A stretch of DNA of 64,000 nucleotides. It comes from Pogona vitticeps (lineage: Eukaryota > Chordata > Lepidosauria > Squamata > Agamidae). Where the stretch lies: contig NC_135786.1 of assembly GCF_051106095.1 (NCBI RefSeq), positions 212,386,501 to 212,450,500 of the forward strand, read 5' to 3'. Position numbers and translations under genes: made by a program. Of this stretch, positions 59,001 to 64,000 are shown in pieces (the stretch's first letter is position 1; every line of letters begins with the position of its first letter). The notes beneath the pieces are model-generated. The model ran no database searches and was not told the DNA's origin. It saw only the letters and a program-made list of their open reading frames with translations.

Positions 59001-61859
59001 TGCAAAAAACATATGAACACTCATAGACAATGTCCTTCTCCCTTTCTCTCAGAAAAAATACATAAATAAGAACTATAAGACATCCCTACTCATGTAATAA
59101 TCTTGTGGAATATTAGGTATGTACAAATGACTCAGTGAAGTAGTACAGAGCTGACCAGATTGAAATATACAGTATGTATTCATTTTATTAGGAATATTTA
59201 TAACCTGGCCTTCTAATTCAAAAATGACAAACCAATTTTATCCATGTCTACTCAAAAGTAAGATCCACTAAGTTCAGTACAGTTTACTCCCACATAAATA
59301 AGCACAGAATTGTAGCACAAACAATTCAGGGAGGTTAACAGATATAGAATGATAAAATCAGATTAACATACATTTGTAAAATAACAATTTTATGGTAGGT
59401 AAAATATCAATAAACCCACAAAAGCCAGAAAAAAATAGCAACTGACCAACATGCAAGTCAAAAGCCTACCTAAACAAAATAATAAAGAAAATAGAAAACA
59501 AAACAGAAAACTTAGCCATAATATGTAGACTAACTTCATTTTTAAAACAATTTATCCCAGAAAATAAAAAAGGACACATAGGAAGTGGAAGGCAATCCAA
59601 ACCACAAAGGAAGAGTACAAACAAATAGGAAGGCAAAAGCTGAGAATGAGCTGAGGTTAGCAAGAGATATGAAAAGCAACAAAAGCATCCTTCAGGTATG
59701 TGCATAGCAAAAGACAGAGAAGCTCAGTTACTCAATGGAGATGGAAAAGTGATGACAAAGAAAAGGCAGGTCAATTCCTACTTCAGCTCCATCTTCTCCA
59801 AAAAGACAATCTATGATGCCCCAAGCAAATGTGAAGTAGAAGTGGAGGAGACAGAATTACAGCTTGAGATTGATAAACAAATAGTCAAAGAATACCTTAT
59901 TATGGTTGTTACAGGTTTTTCGGGCTGTTTAGCTGTGTTTTGAAGGTTTTTCTTCCTATCGTTTCACCAGTCTCTGTGGCTGCCATCTTCAGAGGACAGG
60001 AGCTAGAACTCCGACTCCTGTCCTCTGAAGATGCCAGCCAGAGACTGGTGAAACGCTAGGAAGAACAACCTCCAGAACACGGCCAAAGAGCCTGAAAGAC
60101 CCACAACAACTATCGGATCCCAGCCATGAAAGCCTTCGAGAATACAATACCTTACTACTTTAAATGGGTTTGCATCTCCAGGGCCTGATTGATAGCATTC
60201 AAGAATACTGATACTTTTACAATGTTATTCTATTCGTGTTAACAATTTGTCTGTCTCTTTGTTTAGCAAGAAAGTAATGTTAAATGTTAAAATGTTAATA
60301 CCAAAATAATTACTTTCTGGCTAAACAGAGGGACAGACAAAGTATATTACTTTCCAGCTCTTATCCTTAGAAGCTGAAAGCTGTTGATGTTCCAACAATC
60401 AGATTTGCAACACAGGACACTAAAATCAGATGTTCTTCCCGAGATACAGTATGGGGTTTGCAACCCAATCAATATATCCAAATCAGAAAACACATCAGAA
60501 CTTATGCTACAGTGTTCTTTGGCTATAGCACAAAACACATACTGTGCATGCAGAAAGTCCCACATTTAATCCCTGACAACTCCAGGTAAAGCTACAATAC
60601 TTATAACTCTGGAGAAAATGTCAGTCACGGAAAAAGACAAAAGCTGTTCTCACAACTATATCAACTATCCAACAAACAGCAAAAGAACATGGACTGAGTT
60701 CCTACTCCAGTCCTCTGAAGATGCCGGCCACAGAGACTGGCGAAACGTCAGGAAGAACAACCTTCAGAACATGGCCAAAGAGCCCGAAAAACCCACAACA
60801 ACCATCAGATCCCGGCCATGAAAGCCTTTGAGAATACAAAATCTCAGTCAATTAGATCTCAGTCAATACTGAGATCAGACATGATCTGCAACCAGATCAA
60901 GCTAGCAGAAGTCAAGGAGGCATCTGACCCAAGCCTTACTCGGCTTCTGCATTTCTCCCGTTTCTGCCTACACTCTCTCCATCTAACCTAGACTGTCTTT
61001 TGACTATGCAGGACAGCTCCCTGATTGGCCAGTTACGTGATTTCAGGATTTTTTTATTTATTTATTTTATTTAAAATATTTTCTACCCCGCCTTTCTCCT
61101 TACAAAGGATCCAAGGCAGCTTATATCATTTGGTAATTGACCTCATGGCTTTGGACTCTTGGCTATTGTTGCGTACCTCCCTGATGACTGTTTCTGTTTG
61201 AAACCAGGCTGGCACTGACTTTCCAGTTTATGGCACTTGCCACTCACAAGCATAACGCTGATTGCCTGTGCCATGACAGTAGTATGCTAGAGACTCTAGC
61301 TGTGCCACACTAAGTTTCTGATATACCGAATATATCAATGACCCAAAGCTGATCTATCTTCTGAGAATCTCTAGCCAACATGGCCACTTCTTTGGAAAGG
61401 TAAGTTTTACAAACTCCATTGTTTTAATAGCAAGCAGTCAAATTCTTTCATTTTTATTTGGAAACTTCTTACAGGCTTTCTGGGCCTTTTGAAACAGCTG
61501 CCTTTTTTTAAATGTTCATTGCCAGGTTGTAGAAACTATAACACTGAAATCATCATCCCTAAGAGATAAGCAAACCAAATGGCCCTGGTTCCTGCCAGGT
61601 TACATTTAAAAGTAATTTTAAAAGTTATTCTGCTTTATAGTAAACTATTCCACCAAGATAACAAACTAATATTTATTTTCCTACCTGCTTCAGCTCTACA
61701 CAATGATTTCACTCCACTCTCCAAATGCCAGTTTTCGCCTTTATTTTTTTGAAGGGAAGCATCTCCTTGGTCAGTTTTCACAGCCGTTGTTGAACTGAAG
61801 TCACAAGTTGAAGGACAAATATTGACAGATGTTAACCTATTCAATTTTGGCTCATCCAC
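22188..61859 (-). CDS. RAD54B: RAD54B, DNA repair and recombination translocase (13 coding exons, 5' end outside window)
   Basis: RAD54B is a nuclear Snf2-family double-strand-DNA translocase that works with RAD51 and DMC1 in homologous recombination. CDS is join(22188-22387, 23291-23491, 23644-23710, 25608-25869, 32427-32602, 36012-36302, 36843-36982, 37350-37557, 37892-38117, 39149-39302, 40267-40545, 42602-42793, 61685-61859), minus strand. All junctions are GT/AG, phases agree at every join, and the 2571 nt give 857 codons with one terminal stop. Using residues counted from the first exon in view: Walker A DEMGLGKT at 278-285, DEGH box at 383-386, [13 protein letters not shown] just after, [11 protein letters not shown] from 671, RVWRDGQ at 705-711. 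The human protein is about 910 residues, so about 45-50 N-terminal residues should be encoded beyond 64000. No disabling change is seen. Confidence 0.97.
23291..23491 (-). CDS. RAD54B: RAD54B exon (end of helicase lobe 2)
   Basis: A 201-nt exon encoding [34 protein letters not shown] and [11 protein letters not shown]. The donor gtgact follows DDQ in phase 1. The open frame continues a little past this donor, but those residues are unlike RAD54B and are intronic. Confidence 0.96.
23644..23710 (-). CDS. RAD54B: RAD54B 67-nt microexon with motif VI
   Basis: A 67-nt exon encoding [20 protein letters not shown] plus TT, with acceptor ccttttag and donor gtttgt. It holds the motif VI arginines. 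Mammals have Ser where Ala follows AM, a mild change. It links in phase to exons on both sides. Confidence 0.96.
23711..25607 (-). other. RAD54B: RAD54B intron
   Basis: 1.9 kb intron. A dispersed repeat at about 23850-24040 contains self-complementary CCATTGATTCA and TTACTTTAGCATAGTAAGT units. Nothing else recognised. The smaller intron 22388-23290 shows no feature. Confidence 0.6.
25608..25869 (-). CDS. RAD54B: RAD54B exon with motifs IV and V
   Basis: A 262-nt exon encoding [39 protein letters not shown] and [20 protein letters not shown], then [11 protein letters not shown] at the donor gtttgt. It is the most conserved exon of the gene in this window. The upstream intron is 6.6 kb and rich in retroelements. 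Confidence 0.97.
25870..27314 (-). other. RAD54B: RAD54B intron, upstream part without assigned repeats
   Basis: AT-rich intronic sequence. A decayed hAT-like stretch may lie at 26265-26385 (CATCTGGAGGACACCAC). 28005-28317 has no recognised feature. Confidence 0.4.
27315..27868 (-). mobile_element. LTR plus leader fragment between 31-bp direct repeats (fossil)
   Basis: On the minus strand an LTR of about 420 bp (27400-27819, TGTTACCTG to CCTTACA) is followed by a primer-site-like TGGTGGCAGC and about 50 bp of leader. No coding part. Instead of a 4-6 bp duplication, the unit lies between 31-base direct repeats matching at 30 positions (27315-27345 and 27838-27868). The primer site resembles that of the element at 28318. 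Confidence 0.55.
27884..27995 (+). mobile_element. Penelope-like fragment with 9-bp TSD
   Basis: 112 bp with the family core CCTCTGAAGATGCTGGCCAC and GACTGGCGAAATGTTAGGAA, flanked by AGACACAAT (27875-27883, 27996-28004). The start is an inverted bit (GTATTCTC) of the family's GAGAATAC end. Family assignment is tentative. Confidence 0.5.
28318..28687 (+). repeat. first LTR of the gag-bearing element
   Basis: 370 bp beginning TGTAGCGTTCACCC, containing several AATAAA-like signals near its end, and followed by a primer-site-like TGGTGGCAGCGGG. Confidence 0.7.
28865..29275 (-). mobile_element. L2-like LINE 3' end inserted in the LTR element
   Basis: (TTTA)n at 28867-28910 followed by ATCCCGCCTATCTGATCATA and a GC-rich body is the reverse of an L2-like 3' end. 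TAGATTTA occurs at both edges and may be the target duplication. It lies in the leader of the LTR element, so it is younger. Confidence 0.6.
31299..31656 (+). repeat. second LTR of the gag-bearing element
   Basis: 358 bp beginning TGTAGCATTCACCC, preceded by a purine-rich tract (AAGGGGGAAGG). Its similarity to the first LTR continues about 90 bp into the leader. Confidence 0.7.
32140..32227 (+). repeat. L2-like tail with (AAAT)n
   Basis: CTTTTTAAGGAGAAAGGTGG then GGGTAAAACATTTTAAAT and a run of AAAT units to 32227, the terminus of an L2-like LINE. Confidence 0.6.
32427..32602 (-). CDS. RAD54B: RAD54B exon (lobe 2 start)
   Basis: A 176-nt exon encoding [47 protein letters not shown] and LSPSE. 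It ends in phase 2, and the downstream exon completes Arg. The GK(M/L)xVL motif of Snf2 lobe 2 is present. Confidence 0.95.
33061..33425. mobile_element. mariner-type MITE (GTATTTTTC ends)
   Basis: 365 bp, CTGTATTTTTCTGTGTATAA at the left and TTATATATGGAAAAATACAG at the right, flanked by TA. Internal GGGGGAAAGCAGG/CCTGCTTTCCCC hairpin units are repeated. A relative is at 62825-63221. Confidence 0.7.
33540..33905 (+). mobile_element. RTE/BovB-type LINE C-terminal relic
   Basis: Reads [20 protein letters not shown] then a broken run like [21 protein letters not shown], the end of an RTE-type ORF2. It is degraded. The same region recurs at 63546-64000. Confidence 0.55.
33906..36011 (-). other. 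RAD54B: RAD54B intron, unrecognised
   Basis: About 2.1 kb without any element or open frame that I can support. The introns at 36303-36842, 36983-37349 and 37558-37891 also hold nothing recognised. Confidence 0.5.
36012..36302 (-). CDS. RAD54B: RAD54B exon (linker into helicase lobe 2)
   Basis: A 291-nt exon, exactly 97 codons, encoding [31 protein letters not shown] and [16 protein letters not shown]. Acceptor ctcttag, donor gtttgt. It contains the FILRR motif that joins the two RecA-like lobes. Confidence 0.96.
36843..36982 (-). CDS. RAD54B: RAD54B exon (motif III and following)
   Basis: A 140-nt exon encoding [20 protein letters not shown] and [14 protein letters not shown]; donor is gtctgt. 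It completes motif III with the preceding exon. Confidence 0.96.
37350..37557 (-). CDS. RAD54B: RAD54B exon with DEGH box
   Basis: A 208-nt exon encoding [32 protein letters not shown] and [17 protein letters not shown]. It ends in phase 1 inside the LTGTP motif (RIILTG). The Walker B/DEGH residues are intact. Confidence 0.97.
37892..38117 (-). CDS. RAD54B: RAD54B exon with Walker A motif
   Basis: A 226-nt exon encoding [18 protein letters not shown] and then [20 protein letters not shown] (motif Ia). It ends exactly after VDQ. The Walker A lysine and threonine are present, so ATP binding should be intact. A truncated Tigger-like MITE ends about 40 bases upstream of its acceptor. Confidence 0.97.
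38158..38245. mobile_element. truncated Tigger-like MITE next to a RAD54B splice acceptor
   Basis: Retains TTCGTAAACCGAGGTACCAC and the terminal CACTG followed by TA, plus an internal AACCGAGG repeat. The other terminus is missing. Its inner edge is about 40 bases upstream of the acceptor of exon 37892-38117. Confidence 0.6.
38248..38790 (+). mobile_element. L2-like LINE 3' fragment
   Basis: GAGCACAATTCAAAGTGCTG matches the block at 20765-20785. It is followed by a degraded terminal ORF and UTR to a tail near 38790. Older and more decayed than the copy at 20661. Confidence 0.5.
39149..39302 (-). CDS. RAD54B: RAD54B exon (entry to Snf2 helicase lobe 1)
   Basis: A 154-nt exon too short to stand out as an open frame. 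It encodes [34 protein letters not shown] and [10 protein letters not shown], the segment just before the Walker A motif, including the LRPHQ Q-motif-like stretch of Snf2 enzymes. Acceptor tagcctag, donor gtaaga; it ends in phase 2, completed by the next exon to give Arg. Confidence 0.96.
39565..39753 (-). repeat. left arm of perfect 189-bp inverted repeat
   Basis: Exact reverse complement of 40936-41124, including ten ATTT units. It lies in the RAD54B intron downstream of exon 40267-40545. Flanks do not continue the match. Confidence 0.95.
39754..40266 (-). other. RAD54B: RAD54B intron next to the left inverted-repeat arm
   Basis: No recognised element. The match of the left arm to the solo LTR stops at 39753, so the neighbouring LTR sequence was not copied with it. 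Confidence 0.5.
40267..40545 (-). CDS. RAD54B: RAD54B exon (conserved N-terminal domain, second part)
   Basis: A 279-nt exon starting [19 protein letters not shown] and ending [11 protein letters not shown], with acceptor tctcttag and donor gtaagg. It completes the N-terminal conserved block; the middle is divergent, as in other species. It is enclosed by a perfect 189-bp inverted repeat at 39565-39753 and 40936-41124. Confidence 0.95.
40713..41371 (+). mobile_element. solo LTR with an L2-like tail inside (fossil)
   Basis: 659 bp from TGTCATGAG to GAACGTGACA, flanked by a perfect 5-bp duplication ATGGG (40708-40712, 41372-41376). It has no internal region. An L2-like tail ending in AAAT repeats lies inside it at about 40945-41012. 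Confidence 0.75.
40936..41124 (+). repeat. right arm of perfect 189-bp inverted repeat
   Basis: Spans the end of an L2-like tail with ten AAAT units and adjoining LTR sequence inside the solo LTR at 40713-41371. It is therefore probably the source of the left arm. Confidence 0.95.
41581..42601 (-). other. RAD54B: RAD54B intron, unrecognised
   Basis: No feature beyond a faint TTGTAGTCCAACAT hAT-MITE-like trace near 42080. Confidence 0.4.
42602..42793 (-). CDS. RAD54B: RAD54B exon (conserved N-terminal domain, first part)
   Basis: A 192-nt exon carrying [20 protein letters not shown] and [10 protein letters not shown], almost identical to mammalian RAD54B. It enters and leaves in phase 1 (KDIGRG at the donor). 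The upstream intron is 18.9 kb and contains FSBP. Confidence 0.95.
42794..45869 (-). other. RAD54B: large RAD54B intron, left part
   Basis: A faint hAT-MITE-like trace near 42955-43015. The rest is AT-rich and unrecognised. Confidence 0.45.
45870..46055 (+). mobile_element. SINE of the second tRNA-like family
   Basis: GGCCTGGGTTTGAATCCCTG (B-box-like), then CTCACTTACCTTGGAAAGGT and a BovB-like end (GGTTCCAACTTGATGG). Same family as 1340-1509. Confidence 0.6.
46064..46338. mobile_element. mariner-type MITE (AAAATAAGAC ends)
   Basis: 275 bp with CCTTGTTTCCCCAAAAATAA at the left and TTATTTTCAGGGAAACACAG at the right, inverted repeats flanked by TA (46062-46063, 46339-46340). CCCCAAAAATAAG motifs are repeated inside. 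Confidence 0.75.
46341..48297 (-). other. RAD54B: large RAD54B intron, unrecognised
   Basis: No coding region or clear repeat. Short open frames do not resemble known proteins. Confidence 0.45.
48300..49080 (-). mobile_element. BovB (RTE) LINE 3' part
   Basis: A long stretch of the minus strand is open: [80 protein letters not shown]. This is close to the BovB reverse-transcriptase C-terminal region. The 3' end has a GTT (AAC on the minus) tail at 48298-48308. Relatively young compared with the other LINE relics. Confidence 0.8.
49081..50169 (-). other. RAD54B: large RAD54B intron, between LINE relics
   Basis: Contains a short palindromic TACTGTACAGTACATGTACT tract near 49232. Nothing else recognised. 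50481-51202 would hold the FSBP 3' UTR. Confidence 0.4.
50170..50480 (+). mobile_element. L2-like LINE 3' remnant
   Basis: CAAAGCTATGGAATTCTCTC and TTTGAAAACCTGCCTTTTCA resemble the end of the L2-like ORF and its UTR. It is degraded. Confidence 0.4.
50798..50804 (-). terminator. FSBP: candidate polyadenylation signal for FSBP
   Basis: AATAAA on the minus strand about 400 bases after the FSBP stop. It is a weak call from the hexamer alone. Confidence 0.25.
51203..51731 (-). CDS. FSBP: FSBP exon 2 (acidic region and C-terminal coiled coil)
   Basis: A 529-nt coding part after acceptor ccgttgtag. Reads [48 protein letters not shown], then the coiled coil, ending LPEFNNL and TGA at 51203-51205. 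The open frame extends upstream of the acceptor, but that part is unlike FSBP. Confidence 0.97.
51203..57814 (-). CDS. FSBP: FSBP, fibrinogen silencer-binding protein (2 exons, nested in RAD54B)
   Basis: FSBP is a nuclear DNA-binding repressor first described at a silencer of the fibrinogen gamma-chain gene. CDS is join(51203-51731, 57444-57814), minus strand; 371+529 nt give 299 residues plus stop, the same length as I recall for the human protein. Start is the ATG at 57812-57814 ([20 protein letters not shown]). Residues about 5-90 form the Myb/SANT-like DNA-binding domain, including the strongly conserved [20 protein letters not shown]. The middle is acidic and Pro/Ser-rich. Residues about 230-290 ([33 protein letters not shown]) look like a coiled coil. 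The whole gene lies in one RAD54B intron on the same strand. A Tc1 transposon sits in its 5.7 kb intron. Confidence 0.97.
52247..53818 (+). mobile_element. full-length, dead Tc1-like DNA transposon in the FSBP intron
   Basis: 1572 bp flanked by TA (52245-52246, 53819-53820). Inverted repeats are about 222 bp (52247-52468 and 53595-53818). Each holds two copies of a GAGTACACCCC-type site (left at 52260 and 52432), the IR/DR layout of Tc1 elements such as Sleeping Beauty, where each site binds transposase. It encodes a degraded transposase on the plus strand. Confidence 0.9.
52589..53570 (+). pseudogene. Tc1-family transposase pseudogene
   Basis: First segment 52589-52774 has the N-terminal paired-like helix-turn-helix ([34 protein letters not shown]). 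A small deletion near 52755 shifts frame to [19 protein letters not shown], continuing to 53424. The DDE core keeps [12 protein letters not shown] (second Asp) and SPIEHL (Glu), but the usual WSDESKF is WPNVTKI, so the first catalytic Asp is missing. TAG at 53422-53424 replaces the Trp that normally follows EHL. It cannot make active enzyme. Confidence 0.9.
53819..57443 (-). other. FSBP: FSBP intron, upstream part
   Basis: Apart from the SINE at 54748-54954 I see no assigned element. Homopolymer runs occur at 55926-55937 (G) and 57309-57330 (T). Confidence 0.5.
54748..54954 (-). mobile_element. tRNA-like SINE, third family
   Basis: On the minus strand it begins GGAGCCTCATGGCGCAGTGG (tRNA-like head) and ends CGGTATATAAGCAGC, with GGGGGGGGATGTGTAGCCTG in between. 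It is a common squamate short element of about 205 bp. Confidence 0.6.
57444..57814 (-). CDS. FSBP: FSBP exon 1 (Myb/SANT-like domain)
   Basis: A 371-nt coding part from ATG to donor gtaagt, phase 2 at the end (RERNNLP, then a split Cys). It is GC-richer than its surroundings, with several CpGs (57600-57660). The domain is nearly identical to the mammalian one. Confidence 0.97.
57815..59569 (-). other. FSBP 5' flank and RAD54B intron
   Basis: Should hold the FSBP promoter and 5' UTR. I see no TATA box or CpG island that I can defend. An old GGACTACAGCTCCCATCATC repeat trace is at 58840-58915. Confidence 0.4.
59570..60180 (+). mobile_element. CR1-like LINE fragment split by a Penelope-like insertion
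   Basis: Encodes [15 protein letters not shown]-like residues, then [37 protein letters not shown] and [10 protein letters not shown], the region just before the reverse transcriptase in CR1-like ORF2. Interrupted at 59898 and resumes briefly after 60143. Confidence 0.6.
59898..60143. mobile_element. Penelope-like hairpin insertion with 9-bp TSD
   Basis: Two inverted halves: TTTTTCGGGCTGTTTAGC ... CATCTTCAGAGGACAGGAG is the reverse of the right half CTCCTGTCCTCTGAAGATGC ... GAGCCTGAAAGACCCAC. It is flanked by AATACCTTA on both sides (59889-59897, 60144-60152). Such snap-back structures are typical of Penelope-like elements. Confidence 0.6.
60247..60341. repeat. imperfect hairpin repeat
   Basis: TTTGTCTGTCTCTTTGTTTA then GCAAGAAAGTAAT pairs with ATTACTTTCTGGCTAAACAG then AGGGACAGACAAA across a short AT-rich loop. 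Origin unknown; possibly a small MITE. Confidence 0.6.
60628..60837 (+). mobile_element. Penelope-like fragment with 13-base target duplication
   Basis: Open reading [20 protein letters not shown] then [20 protein letters not shown]; ends AAGCCTTTGAGAATAC. Flanked by AAAATGTCAGTCA (60615-60627) and AAAATCTCAGTCA (60838-60850). The best-preserved of three copies and the one with the clearest hammerhead-like core. Confidence 0.6.
61045..61130 (-). repeat. L2-like LINE tail
   Basis: (ATTT)n followed by CTACCCCGCCTTTCTCCTTA and AAAGGATCCAAGGCAGCTTA, the reverse of an L2-like terminus. Confidence 0.55.
61685..61859 (-). CDS. RAD54B: RAD54B exon, N-terminal region (first in window)
   Basis: A 175-nt exon with acceptor attgcag and donor gtagga, read from phase 0 ([18 protein letters not shown] at its start). 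It ends in phase 1, and the next exon at 42793 supplies the two missing bases, which supports it. The residues belong to the poorly conserved N-terminal region that binds recombination partners, so similarity to mammals is weak. Identification rests on position, phase and splice sites more than on sequence. Confidence 0.8.
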
Positions 61860-62059
61860 CTGCAATAAATGAAGACAGGACAGATTATGTATAATTTATC
61901 TCATTACAAAACATGTCGATTGTGAATGAAATCTTGCATTTTATATTGCTGCCATCCTCACATGTACTAACACGTGAATCTTGAACTTCTTAGTTAAATT
62001 TTTAAAAAATTAATACAGTAACACTGTTACCCTATTAATTTGTTGATGCACAGTGTGGT

Positions 62060-62340
62060 ATAATGGTTAAAGAATGGACTAGAATTCTGGAGGCCTGGGT
62101 CTGAATCTCTACTTAGCCAAGGAAACTCAATTGGGGTGTGGAACTGTTAAACCTTAAATATCACACTTACCTTGAATTGATAAAAAAATATTTTTGTTTA
62201 AATCAATTTAAATCAAGATTTAAATTTTTAAAAAAATAAAATTTAAATAATAAAAAACTGATTTTTAAAAAATTTAAATTGTGACCTAAATCAATTTAAA
62301 TCAAATCCTCCCTGTTTGAAAGCCGTTATAAATTGGTTCT
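62060..62340 (+). mobile_element. tRNA-like SINE with an AT-rich insertion
   Basis: GTGTGGTATAATGGTTAAAG and GGCCTGGGTCTGAATCTCTA form the head; the tail is CCGTTATAAATTGGTTCTGA. An AT-rich block of TTTAAATC units at 62177-62315 splits it, flanked by TTGAA. Confidence 0.6.
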
Positions 62341-62687
62341 GACTTAATGCACAACAATTAATCTTTTATTTTAAAATTTACCGCACTTGCCATGAATTAT
62401 TACATTTTATTATTATTCATGTTTTCCCCCGCATCACTATGAAAAAATGCATCCTTCCCTCCCTTACTTAAATAAAAAAGATGACGAATGGGGGGGGGGG
62501 AATCATGGTCTAGAGAGCAAGAAGAGGGGGAAGCCTCCTGTGTTGAATGAAAACATAAACTTAACCTGGACCAAGCTTTCTTCACAAGCCAACCCTGACT
62601 ACATCTTTCTAAGCAAAGAGATGCCGAAACCTGGGAGAAGTGCCAACTGCAGCATTGCTGGGATGAGGGTAATACCAGATGTATATA

Positions 62688-62824
62688 ACTGCTGGATAGC
62701 TCAGTGGTTTAGATATCTGGCTATTGAGCCAGAGGATGGGAGTTCAATTCCTCATTGTGCTTCCATGACACGAGCTGGCCTTAATAATCCAGTGGGCCCT
62801 TCCAGCTCTGCAGGTTTAAGATTA
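62688..62824 (+). mobile_element. tRNA-like SINE of the first family
   Basis: GGATAGCTCAGTGGTTTAGA and GGGAGTTCAATTCCTCATTG give tRNA-like A and B boxes. The end CCTTCCAGCTCTGCAGGTTT is typical of the family. It runs directly into the MITE at 62825. Confidence 0.6.
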
Positions 62825-63221
62825 CCATATTTTTCCGTGTATAAAATGACACTTTTCCCTAAAACAATTACAGGAAAAATTGAGCGTTATTTTATACATG
62901 AAATGCAGCAGCAGGAGGCAGAGACAGGCAAAGAAGCAGCCCGCTCGGCTGCCTCTGGCTGCTGCCCATTGATTGCTGCCGCCACTGCTCAATCACCCCC
63001 TCCAGTGATCGTCTCCTTGCAAGTAGGGGGCGGCAGCAGTTAATGGGCAGCAGCCAGAGGCTTCTTTGCCTCAGTCTTTGACTGCCCCTTTTCCCTTCCT
63101 TTTACTAAGCTCCATGGCTTAGCAAAAGGAAAGGAAAAGCAGGGATCAAATTTTCTAATTTGGGGTTAGAAAGGGGGGGTTGTCTTATACATTGGCTCAT
63201 CTTATAAATGGAAAAATACAG
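62825..63221. mobile_element. mariner-type MITE (GTATTTTTC family)
   Basis: 397 bp, CCATATTTTTCCGTGTATAA and TTATAAATGGAAAAATACAG ends, TA flanks. GC-rich interior with CAGCAGCCAGAGGC-type hairpin units. Same family as 33061-33425. Confidence 0.7.
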
Positions 63222-63545
63222 TATATGCTGGTGGAAGTTTCCTGGATTATCCTAATTTTGGAAGCACACAGAGGGTTCTCTGCGGATGAGGCAATGAAGT
63301 AATTTAGTACCCAGATAGAGCCACAAAAACATATGAATGTTCTAGTCCAAATCAAACTATAACCCTATTTCTTCCTTTATGCAACAAACAAGGAAGAAGA
63401 GTGAGGACAAGGACTAATATCTCTGCCGACTGCCAACCCTGTAACCTACCATGAGCTGGAGAAATTTTCTATTCACCTAAGTCCTCAGTATAATTTCAGG
63501 CCCTGGACAATCAGGACCCTTTCCAAGAAAGAGCTTGGAAAGCAC

Positions 63546-64000
63546 TCCTTGATGCAGAAGTTACCTTTCCAAGACCAAGATCATCCACACTCTTGTATTC
63601 CCAATCACTACATATGGATGTGAAAGCTGGACAATAAAGAAAGGTGCCAGGGAAAAAATAATTTGTTTAAAATATGGAGCTGGAGGAGAGCATTGTGGAT
63701 ACCCCGAACCACCAGAATGATGAATAAGTGGGTCATAGATCAAACCAAGCAACAACAACTGTCCTTGGAAGCAAAAATGATAAAATTTGAGGCTGTCATA
63801 CTTTGAACACATCATGAGAAGGCAACACTTGCTGGAAAAGACTTTCTCAAAAAAGTTGAAGAGAGCAGAAAAAGAGGAAAAATCAAGGTGAGGTATATTA
63901 ACTCCCTAAAGGAAACCACAGTCTTGAATTTATAAGAGCTGAGCAGCGCTGTTGAGGCCATTATATTCTGGACATCACTCATTCATAAAGTCATCATTAG
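63546..64000 (+). mobile_element. RTE/BovB-type LINE C-terminal relic, cut by window edge
   Basis: Broken reading with ITTYGCESWTIKK-like and FEHIMRRQHLLEKT-like residues, then a run similar to RYINSLKETTVLNL and RAEQRC. This is the ORF2 C-terminus of an RTE-type LINE, with many frame changes. Confidence 0.55.

Noticed and set aside
62447-63043. 198-codon open frame on the plus strand
   Set aside because: It runs through unique intron sequence, a SINE and a MITE, with no domain or conservation. A chance frame.
61860-64000. Search for the first RAD54B coding exon
   Set aside because: No minus-strand segment resembling the conserved start of RAD54B was seen, so the exon is placed beyond the window.

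Overview
The window is genomic DNA from a squamate reptile, probably a lizard. The evidence is a Sauria-type SINE in two copies, BovB/RTE, CR1-like and L2-like LINE relics, families of TA- and 8-bp-TSD MITEs, and spliced vertebrate genes with long repeat-rich introns. I cannot fix the species from sequence alone.

Two host genes are present, both on the minus strand. RAD54B, a Snf2-family DNA translocase of homologous recombination, runs from beyond the right edge to its stop codon at 22188. Thirteen coding exons (61685-61859 down to 22188-22387) join with GT/AG junctions and matching phase into 856 residues plus stop. Only the first coding exon or exons, about 45-50 residues, lie outside. FSBP, a Myb/SANT-like transcriptional regulator of 299 residues in two exons (57444-57814 and 51203-51731), sits on the same strand inside the 18.9 kb RAD54B intron between 42794 and 61684. 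This nested arrangement is the one known in mammals.

Layout. 1-22100: gene-free flank downstream of RAD54B with SINEs, CR1-like, RTE and other LINE relics, three whole Tigger-like MITEs, hAT-type MITEs, an L2-like 3' end carrying a Sauria SINE, and a solo LTR. 22188-25869: last four RAD54B exons. 25870-32426: intron with an LTR fragment between 31-bp direct repeats, a Penelope-like fragment and a broken gag-bearing LTR element. 32427-42793: nine exons; the exon at 40267-40545 is flanked by a perfect 189-bp inverted repeat. 42794-61684: host intron of FSBP, with a BovB relic, a mariner-type MITE and a full-length but dead Tc1 transposon. 61685-64000: the most upstream RAD54B exon in view, SINEs, a MITE and an RTE relic.

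I found no RNA gene, CRISPR, operon or wholly new gene system. The most unusual structures are the perfect inverted repeat around a single RAD54B exon, two LTR copies that run past their LTR into leader sequence, and Penelope-like fragments that keep a hammerhead-ribozyme-like core.
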